A stretch of DNA of 64,000 nt. Source: Streptomyces sp. yr375. GTDB lineage: Bacteria > Actinomycetota > Actinomycetes > Streptomycetales > Streptomycetaceae. Position 1 is the first letter of the stretch. Each line of letters begins with the position of its first letter. The stretch lies in NCBI RefSeq assembly GCF_900110755.1, contig NZ_FOFF01000013.1, positions 62,001 to 126,000 on the forward strand, written 5' to 3'. The notes under the pieces were generated by a model, which did no database searches, was not told the DNA's origin, and saw only the letters and a program-made list of their open reading frames with translations. The translations under genes and the position numbers were made by a program. This document shows positions 42,560 to 51,316 of this stretch, in pieces.

Positions 42560-42773
42560 CCGCCGTGTCGTACGCCCGGCGTGGCTTGTTCGGTTGACGT
42601 GCCGCCAACTCAGTTGGCCACTACATCTGTTGACCCGGTAGAGTCATGGCCGCGACACAGGAACGACGTTGTCGCCTCACGCAAACCCCGATCCTCGATC
42701 CCCGACCCGTCGCACCGTCCGGGCGGAGACACTCCGGACCGCCCCACTCCCCCCTTGGGGCAGGCCCGGCTCG

Positions 42774-42809
42774 CGGACCCGGTGGGCGGCTCGCCGCCCA
42801 CCGGGTCCG
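42774..42809. terminator. Strong terminator after the LPMO gene
   Basis: CGGACCCGGTGGGCGG and its perfect 16-bp reverse complement flank the loop CTCG. It is 18 bases past the LPMO stop on the minus strand and 215 bases past the esterase stop on the plus strand, so it may serve both. Confidence 0.9.
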
Positions 42810-42826
42810 CCCAGAGCGGGTGTTGC

Positions 42827-43903
42827 TCAACCGACCTGACAGGGCAGGCTCGTGGCGCTGTCACCGCCCGAGCCGGAGACGACGTAACCGAACGTCGTAC
42901 TCTGACCTGGACTCAACGAGCCGTTCCAGTCGGAGTTGTGGACCATCACCGCCTGCCCGTTGTAGGTGGCGTTGCCGCTCCACAGGCTGGCCACCGACTG
43001 CCCGGCGGGCAGCGACCAGTCGACCATCCAGCCGAGCATCGGGACATCACCCGAGTTGGTGACGGTCACCTCGGACTGGTAGCCGCCGTTCCAGGTGTTG
43101 GTGGTCCGGCGGGTCGCGGTGCAGGTACCAGGGACGGGCTCGCTGGGGTTGCCCGGCTCGTGGATGCCGGTCACCTCGCCGTTTCCGCCGTCGAAGACGA
43201 CGTCGGAGCAGGAGTAGAAGGTCTCGGCACTGTCCGAGCGCTGCCAGACCATGTAGATGATGTGCCGCCCGGACTTGTTGGCCGGAAGCTTGCCGGTCCA
43301 GGAGTAGTTGGCCTCGACCGTGCCCGGGCTGCCGTTGAGCGGCGGGTGGTCGACGGAGAGGAAGGGCTGCGCCTCGATGTCGTCCCAGGTGAGGGTCTTG
43401 GTCGGGTCGAAGCCGTCCTTGGTGACGTAGACGTAGAACCAACCCGGGTGCGCCGCCCAGGCGTTGTAGGAGAAGTCGACGGTCGCACCCGAGGTGAGGT
43501 GGGTGAGCGGCCAGTCGTTGCGGGGCGCGTTGAAGCCGGTGAAGTTGGCGTTGCCGCCGCTGCACAGCTGGCCGTCCGGCACGAACCCGCGGGTGCGGCC
43601 GGCGCCGTCGGAGCGCAGCACCGAGAACCAGTTGTAGAACGGCGTGGTGCCGCTCACCTGTTGCGCGTTCTTGCAGGCCGGGTTGACCGGCTTGATCTCA
43701 CCGGTGTCGGTCAGCCCGTCCTGCCAGCACAGGAACGTACGGCTGCCGGGCTTCATGGGCGTGCCGTGCGCCTCGGCCTTGCCGCCGGTCGAGACGATCA
43801 GACCGAGGGCCGGGACCGTGGCCAACAGGGCCATGAGGACGAGGAACAGGGCTCGAGTACGTAACCTCGAGGGTGAATCTGGCGTGATCATGACAGTTCG
43901 CAT
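42827..43903 (-). CDS. Secreted lytic polysaccharide monooxygenase (AA10) with CBM2
   Basis: 358 residues. Copper enzyme cleaving crystalline polysaccharide oxidatively outside the cell. Signal peptide ends AEA before His46, which becomes the N-terminal copper-binding histidine (HGTPMKPGSRTFLCW); the second ligand is His152 in NAWAAHPGWFYVYVT. AA10 domain about 46-230, short linker PGNPSEPVPG, then a C-terminal family 2 cellulose-binding module (CTATRRTTNTWNGGYQSEVTV, conserved Trp, terminal Cys). The CBM2 and a CebR box upstream argue for cellulose rather than chitin. Start ATG 43903; ATG 43891 also possible. Confidence 0.93.
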   Translation of the reverse strand: MRTVMITPDSPSRLRTRALFLVLMALLATVPALGLIVSTGGKAEAHGTPMKPGSRTFLCWQDGLTDTGEIKPVNPACKNAQQVSGTTPFYNWFSVLRSDGAGRTRGFVPDGQLCSGGNANFTGFNAPRNDWPLTHLTSGATVDFSYNAWAAHPGWFYVYVTKDGFDPTKTLTWDDIEAQPFLSVDHPPLNGSPGTVEANYSWTGKLPANKSGRHIIYMVWQRSDSAETFYSCSDVVFDGGNGEVTGIHEPGNPSEPVPGTCTATRRTTNTWNGGYQSEVTVTNSGDVPMLGWMVDWSLPAGQSVASLWSGNATYNGQAVMVHNSDWNGSLSPGQSTTFGYVVSGSGGDSATSLPCQVG

Positions 43904-43950
43904 GACAGATGAGTCCGCCTTCCAGGTACGGACCGTGCGTGCATGGGGTG

Positions 43951-44070
43951 CACTGCGGGTGGAGGTGCGGGGGGGGGATGTGCGGGTGGGGCGTATGAGT
44001 GGGGGGTGCGGGTGGGGGTGCGGGTGGGGGGTGCGAATACGGGTGCAGGTATGGGTACGGGTGCATGGAG
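43951..44070. repeat. G-rich degenerate repeat upstream of the LPMO gene
   Basis: About 120 bases with recurring GGGTG/GTGCGGGTGGGG units and very few C residues on the plus strand. Such strand asymmetry could form G-quadruplex structure on the template or non-template strand. Confidence 0.7.
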
Positions 44071-44127
44071 CGGGAGCGTCCCCGAGTCGGGCCCGGCGGG
44101 TTCCGGTCCGCCGGGCACGAACGTCTA

Positions 44128-44141
44128 TGGGAGCGCTCCCA
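44128..44141. promoter_or_regulatory. CebR box upstream of the LPMO gene
   Basis: TGGGAGCGCTCCCA is an exact match to the 14-bp palindrome bound by CebR, the LacI-family repressor of cellulose and cellooligosaccharide genes in Streptomyces. It is 225 bases upstream of the LPMO start. Confidence 0.85.
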
Positions 44142-44259
44142 CTCCACCTGTGGCGGAAGGTAGCGCCGTACGGCCCACTTGTAAACGGGGTGCGTACGGC
44201 CTTCCTTCGAACGCCGGACTTTCCGTGGTGGTGCGGTGCCGCCGGGGCCTCGCCCCGCG

Positions 44260-45768
44260 TTACCGCACCGGCACCCGGGGACTCCAGGTCAGCGTGTCCG
44301 CCACCGGCTCCCCCGGCTGCTGCGGCTCCCCCGTCAGGGGCAGTTCCACCGTGAACTCCGTGTGGCCCGGCTCACTGTGTACGTCGATGTGGCCACCGTG
44401 CGCCGCCGTGATCGCGGCGACGACGGCGAGGCCCAGACCGGCGCCGCCGCCCGTGGTGGCGCGGGCGCGGGAGGCGTCGGCGCGGGTGAAGCGTTCGAAG
44501 ACCGTCGGCAGCAGGTCGGGCGGGATGCCGGGGCCGTCGTCCCGGACGCGCACCACGCACCTGCCCTGGCGCGCCTCCACGACGGCGACGACGCTCGTGC
44601 CCGACGGCGTGTGCACGCGCGCGTTGGCCAGCAGGTTGGCGACCACCTGACGCAGCCGGACCTCGTCGCCGAGGACCAACGGCAGCTCGTCCAGGCCGAG
44701 TTCGAGCTGCCAGTCGTGACCGCTGCCCGCCGCCCGCGCGTCCCACACCGCCTCGGCGACCAGTGCCGCCAGGTCCACTTCGCTGGAGTGCAGCGGCCTG
44801 CCCTCGTCCAGGCGGGCGAGCAGCAGCAGGTCCTCAACCAGCCCGGTCATACGCGCCGACTCGGCCGTGACCCGGCGCCAGGCCAGGCCCGGTTCGATGC
44901 GGTCCGCGCCCCGGTTCATGAGTTCCGCGTAACCGGCGATGGAGGCGAGCGGGGTGCGCAGTTCGTGGCTGGCGTCGGCCAGGAAGCGGCGCATGCGTTC
45001 CTCGCCGCGGCGGCGTTCGGCGAGCGAGGACTCGACGTGGTCGATCATGCGGTTGAGGGCCGCGCCGACCTGGCCGGCCTCGCTGCCGGGGTCGGTGTCC
45101 CGTTCGGGAAGCCTGGGGAGGTCGGTCACCTCGTAGCGGTACAGCGGGGTCTGCGAGACCTCGACGGCCTTGGCGGCGACCCGGCCGAGGGGCCGTAGCT
45201 GCCGTCGTACGACCACCGCGCAGACGCCGCCCGCGACCGTCAGACCCGCCCCGGCGACGGCGGCCTCCACCGCCACCAAACCGCGGATCATGTCCTGGAC
45301 GTCGCCCATGGGGAGGCCGGTGAGGACGCGGACGCCGTCGGCGTCGAGGACGGTGACGCGGTAGGTGCCCAGGCCGGGGACGGTCCGCGTGTGCGGGCCG
45401 CCGCCGGTCTCGATGCCTGCCAGGGACGACATTTGACGTGTCGTCAGACTCTGCGGCGGGGCGTCCTGGCGCACCGTCGCCGCCGTGAGGACGGTGCCGT
45501 CGGCGTCGAGGCGGGCGGCGAGCAGGCCGGCCGGGTGGCCGCTCTCGTCGAGGAAGGTCAGGTCTCGCGGCAGGTCCGGGTGGAGTGCGGCATCGGCGAG
45601 GCTGCGCCGCGCGGCGTCGGTGACCCGGTCGTCCAGGTTGCCCAGCAGGTAGGCGCGCTGGGCGAGGACGGCGGTGAGGGCCATCACGGCGCACACGGCG
45701 ACGAGGGCGGCGGCGATGAGGATCAGGAGCCGGGTGCGCAGGGAGCCGCTCCGGGTGCGGACCCTCAT
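44260..45768 (-). CDS. Sensor histidine kinase (two-component), partner regulator lost
   Basis: 502 residues. Two membrane helices (about 13-37 and 165-187) flank an extracytoplasmic domain; HAMP-like region to about 245; phospho-acceptor His268 in LADASHELRTPLASIAGY; ATPase boxes LANARVHTPSGTS, VRDDGPGIPPDLLPTVFERF and GGGAGLGLAVV. Everything needed for kinase activity appears intact. Its ATG overlaps the stop of a 39-codon stub of what was its response regulator gene, so it is now an orphan kinase. Resembles OmpR-partner kinases of the TcrY/MtrB type. Confidence 0.92.
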   Translation of the reverse strand: MRVRTRSGSLRTRLLILIAAALVAVCAVMALTAVLAQRAYLLGNLDDRVTDAARRSLADAALHPDLPRDLTFLDESGHPAGLLAARLDADGTVLTAATVRQDAPPQSLTTRQMSSLAGIETGGGPHTRTVPGLGTYRVTVLDADGVRVLTGLPMGDVQDMIRGLVAVEAAVAGAGLTVAGGVCAVVVRRQLRPLGRVAAKAVEVSQTPLYRYEVTDLPRLPERDTDPGSEAGQVGAALNRMIDHVESSLAERRRGEERMRRFLADASHELRTPLASIAGYAELMNRGADRIEPGLAWRRVTAESARMTGLVEDLLLLARLDEGRPLHSSEVDLAALVAEAVWDARAAGSGHDWQLELGLDELPLVLGDEVRLRQVVANLLANARVHTPSGTSVVAVVEARQGRCVVRVRDDGPGIPPDLLPTVFERFTRADASRARATTGGGAGLGLAVVAAITAAHGGHIDVHSEPGHTEFTVELPLTGEPQQPGEPVADTLTWSPRVPVR

Positions 45769-45884
45769 CTCCGGCCCTCCATCGGCATGAAGGCGTGCCG
45801 CAGCCCCCGTACCGTGAGCACGGGCTCGTCGTCGACGATCGGAACGCGGACCCGTCCGCTGCGGGTACCGGAGATGCCAGCCAT
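45765..45884 (-). pseudogene. Response-regulator stub with internal deletion
   Basis: ATG 45884 to TGA 45765, 39 codons, with an AGGA site 7 bases upstream. The middle reads VRVPIVDDEP, the opening strand and acidic pair of a receiver domain. It runs straight into VLTVRGLRHAF, which resembles the TVRGLGY-type C-terminal hairpin of an OmpR-type winged helix. About 190 internal codons appear to be missing, and the frame is kept across the junction. The stop still overlaps the kinase start (ATGA), as in intact operons. Confidence 0.72.
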
Positions 45885-46058
45885 GTCCTGATCCTGTCCC
45901 GGTTGGCTGGGGGAATGCTGTGCTGCGCCTGAGCCGCAGCCGTGCGAAATGGTGACCAACCGGCTACGACGGTGTTTCCCGGGATGCCGGACATCCGCCA
46001 ACCGCCGTAGCGGGACGGGCAGTTGCACACGCTGAAAGGCAGCGCGGAAGCAAACGCG

Positions 46059-46094
46059 GAGGGCCGCACCCCCGTCACCGGGGATGCGGCCCTC
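46059..46094 (-). terminator. Terminator after acnA
   Basis: GAGGGCCGCA-CCCC and GGGG-A-TGCGGCCCTC pair around a six-base loop, 20 bases past the acnA stop. Confidence 0.85.
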
Positions 46095-46113
46095 GACTGG
46101 CCTGCCGGACCGC

Positions 46114-48831
<2,718 letters not shown>

Positions 48832-48898
48832 GACAGTCTCCTTCATTGATGTGCGCGTACCACCGCATCCTGCCGTCACACGGGCTTGGCCGATCCGC

Positions 48899-48917
48899 TA
48901 AGGTCAGGCTAAGTTAG
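48899..48917. promoter_or_regulatory. Possible iron box upstream of acnA
   Basis: TAAGGTCAGGCTAAGTTAG agrees at 13 of 19 positions with the DmdR/IdeR consensus TTAGGTTAGGCTAACCTAA (recalled). It is 68-86 bases before the acnA start. Partly overlapped by a second weaker match, TTAGGTCACCCTTACTA. Confidence 0.4.
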
Positions 48918-48961
48918 GTCACCCTTACTAGGGCGGGCGGCTGCGGTGCGCCTCGGCAGAT

Positions 48962-48980
48962 ATCTCGATGTCGAGATAAC
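48962..48980. promoter_or_regulatory. Operator-like motif copy 1, acnA side
   Basis: ATCTC-GATGTC-GAGATAAC; with its flanking T it forms the perfect palindrome TATCTCGA-TG-TCGAGATA (48961-48978). Lies about 130 bases before the acnA start and shares the ATCTC-N6-GAGATAAC frame with copy 2. Confidence 0.6.
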
Positions 48981-49464
48981 TCTAGTACATGGGGGCTGAA
49001 TGGTCATGCCCGGGCTCGCCTCACCAAGGAAACGGCACGCCGTGTCAGCGGCGGGCCTGCGACCTCGCGCCTCCGGTCGGCGGACGGCAACGGAAGCGGA
49101 TCAGGGGCATGCCTGACGGGTGACAGTGGGACAGGACACCGTTCCAGGGCGGCGCGGCCCACTACGAGCGGGGCATGCCGCCGTACGCCCCGGGCCAGGC
49201 ATCGCGAGATGACCAACGCGCGGTGGGCGGCAGCCCGAGCGGAGGATCCGTCGGCCGGCCCGGGGGAGCTGGAGCTCCAGGGCGATTTCCGGGCCGTCGC
49301 GTCCGCCCAGTCCTCACCTGGAGCAAGCCGCACGGTCGTCGGCGTCACCGGCACGAGGGGTGACCGTTTCGGTTGATTTGGTCGGGTCTCGCCAGTGGTG
49401 TCACTGTTGTACAGCCAGGCGGCATTGACGGCATGTCACCCGAATGGGTTACCCAGGAGGTGCG

Positions 49465-49482
49465 ATCTCATATCTGAGATAA
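49465..49482. promoter_or_regulatory. Operator-like motif copy 2, murA2-like side
   Basis: ATCTC-ATATCT-GAGATAAC; inner palindrome ATCTCA-TATC-TGAGAT at 49465-49480. Ends only 10 bases before the ATG of the XRE-MurA fusion, an ideal spot for autorepression. Confidence 0.6.
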
Positions 49483-49492
49483 CCTCAGCCTC

Positions 49493-51022
49493 ATGGCAGA
49501 CGACTACCTCGTACGCATCGGCAAGCTCATCCGTGACGCCAGGCAGCACCGGGGCTGGACTCAGGCGCAGCTAGCCGAGGCGTTGGGCACCAGCCAGAGT
49601 GCCGTCAACCGCATCGAGCGGGGCAACCAGAACATCAGCCTTGAGATGATCGCTCGAATCGGCGAAGCACTGGACAGCGAAATCGTCTCTCTGGGATACG
49701 CGGGACCGATGCATCTGCGGGTCGTGGGCGGCCGTCGGCTGTCCGGCGCGATCGACGTGAAGACCAGCAAGAACGCGTGCGTGGCACTGCTGTGCGCCTC
49801 ACTGCTCAACCAGGGGCGCACGGTGCTGCGCCGGGTCGCCCGCATCGAGGAGGTCTACCGCCTGCTGGAGGTCCTCAACTCCATCGGCGTACGCACCCGT
49901 TGGATCAACGACGGCGTCGACCTGGAGATCGTGCCGCCGGCCGTGCTGGACATGGCGGCGATCGACGCGGCGGCCGCCGTGCGCACCCGTTCCATCATCA
50001 TGTTCCTCGGCCCGCTGCTGCACCGTATGAACCACTTCAAGCTGCCGTACGCCGGCGGCTGCGACCTCGGCACGCGGACCATCGAGCCGCACATGATCGC
50101 GCTGCGCCGGTTCGGGCTGGAGGTCGCGGCGACGGAGGGGCAGTACCACGCCGTCGTCGACCGTGCCGTGCGCCCGGACCGGCCGATCGTGCTGACCGAG
50201 CGCGGGGACACCGTCACCGAGAACGCGCTGCTCGCGGCCGCCCGGTACGACGGCGTGACCGTCATCCGCAACGCCTCGTCCAACTACATGGTCCAGGACC
50301 TGTGCTTCTTCCTGGAGGCGCTCGGCGTCGAGGTCGAGGGCATCGGCACCACCACGCTCACCGTGCACGGCGTGCCCGACATCGACGTCGACGTGGACTA
50401 CTCGCCCTCCGAGGACCCGGTCGAGGCGATGAGCCTGCTCGCCGCCGCGGTCGTCACGGAGTCGGAGCTGACGGTGCGCCGGGTGCCCATCGAGTTCCTG
50501 GAGATCGAGCTGGCGGTCCTGGAGGAGATGGGGCTCGACCACGACCGTACGCCCGAGTACCCGGCCGACAACGGCCGCACCCGGCTGGTGGACCTCACGG
50601 TCCGGCCCTCCAAGCTGGAGGCGCCGATCGACAAGATCCACCCGATGCCGTTCCCCGGCCTGAACATCGACAACGTGCCGTTCTTCGCGGCCATCGCCGC
50701 CGTCGCGCAGGGCAAGACCCTCATCCACGACTGGGTCTACGACAACCGTGCGATCTACCTGACGGACCTGAACCGGCTCGGCGGGCGGCTCCAACTCCTC
50801 GACCCGCACCGGGTGCTGGTCGAGGGCCCGACGCGCTGGCGCGCCGCCGAGATGATGTGCCCGCCGGCGCTGCGTCCGGCGGTCGTCGTCCTGCTGGCGA
50901 TGATGGCGGCGGAGGGCACGTCGGTGCTGCGCAACGTGTACGTCATCAACCGCGGCTACGAGGACCTGGCCGAGCGCCTCAACTCCATCGGGGCACAGAT
51001 CGACATCTTCCGGGACATCTGA
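49493..51022 (+). CDS. XRE helix-turn-helix fused to a MurA-like enolpyruvyl transferase
   Basis: 509 residues. Residues 5-65 are an XRE/Cro DNA-binding domain (LIRDARQHRGWTQAQLAEALGTSQSAVNRIERG). Residues about 72-509 form an EPSP-synthase/MurA fold, UDP-GlcNAc enolpyruvyl transferase-like: Lys93-Asn94 in TSKNACVALL and Cys190 in AGGCDLGTRTIEPHM correspond to the catalytic Lys22/Asn23 and Cys115 of E. coli MurA, and the PFPGLNIDN loop replaces the usual AFPTD. So catalysis is possible. Known as a second MurA in Streptomyces (SCO5998 position, from memory). The fusion suggests a cell-wall-precursor sensor; the flanking repeated motif is its likely DNA target. Confidence 0.88.
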   Translation: MADDYLVRIGKLIRDARQHRGWTQAQLAEALGTSQSAVNRIERGNQNISLEMIARIGEALDSEIVSLGYAGPMHLRVVGGRRLSGAIDVKTSKNACVALLCASLLNQGRTVLRRVARIEEVYRLLEVLNSIGVRTRWINDGVDLEIVPPAVLDMAAIDAAAAVRTRSIIMFLGPLLHRMNHFKLPYAGGCDLGTRTIEPHMIALRRFGLEVAATEGQYHAVVDRAVRPDRPIVLTERGDTVTENALLAAARYDGVTVIRNASSNYMVQDLCFFLEALGVEVEGIGTTTLTVHGVPDIDVDVDYSPSEDPVEAMSLLAAAVVTESELTVRRVPIEFLEIELAVLEEMGLDHDRTPEYPADNGRTRLVDLTVRPSKLEAPIDKIHPMPFPGLNIDNVPFFAAIAAVAQGKTLIHDWVYDNRAIYLTDLNRLGGRLQLLDPHRVLVEGPTRWRAAEMMCPPALRPAVVVLLAMMAAEGTSVLRNVYVINRGYEDLAERLNSIGAQIDIFRDI

Positions 51023-51035
51023 GCAACAACAACCG

Positions 51036-51092
51036 TGCCGCCGCACCTCGTTCGGCCTGCGTGCATGCGGGCCCGGGCGGGGTGCGGCGGCA
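51036..51092 (+). terminator. Long-loop hairpin after the MurA-like gene
   Basis: TGCCGCCGCACC at 51036-51047 pairs perfectly with GGTGCGGCGGCA at 51081-51092, 14 bases after the stop and followed by a short T run (TTT). Confidence 0.65.
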
Positions 51093-51316
51093 TTTCCGGG
51101 CCTCGGGGCGGGACGGGCGGTGGCTGGAAACCATGCATCGGCGGGCGCGGCATGAGTTCCGGTGTCGTAAATGATCGTGATGATCCTGAAATCAAGAAAG
51201 TTTTAGGACTTTTGATGACTCTTGTCAGGAGATCACCTAGCATCCTCACCACTGCCGCGAAGCGGAATGACTAGTTCTGGTTGTCGCGCTCGGACCCATG
51301 CACCCAAGGACGCTCG

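Larger units (their letters stand above)
43904..44259. other. 356-base LPMO control region
   Basis: Holds a G-rich quasi-repeat on the plus strand at about 43951-44070 (recurring GTGCGGGTGGGG units, one run of ten or more G) and the CebR box at 44128-44141. No gene seen, although several frames are open because of the base bias. Confidence 0.65.
48832..49492. other. 661-base divergent control region acnA / murA2-like
   Basis: No convincing gene; a minus-strand frame at 49004-49354 has no ribosome binding site or family resemblance. Contains a candidate iron box (48899-48917) and two copies of an inverted-repeat motif (48962-48980 and 49465-49482) described separately. Confidence 0.65.

Noticed and set aside
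43888..44354. Several open frames across the G-rich LPMO control region
   Set aside because: Low-complexity Gly/Pro products created by the strand base bias.
49004..49354. Open frame between acnA and the MurA-like gene
   Set aside because: Composition of random high-GC sequence, no ribosome binding site, no family resemblance.
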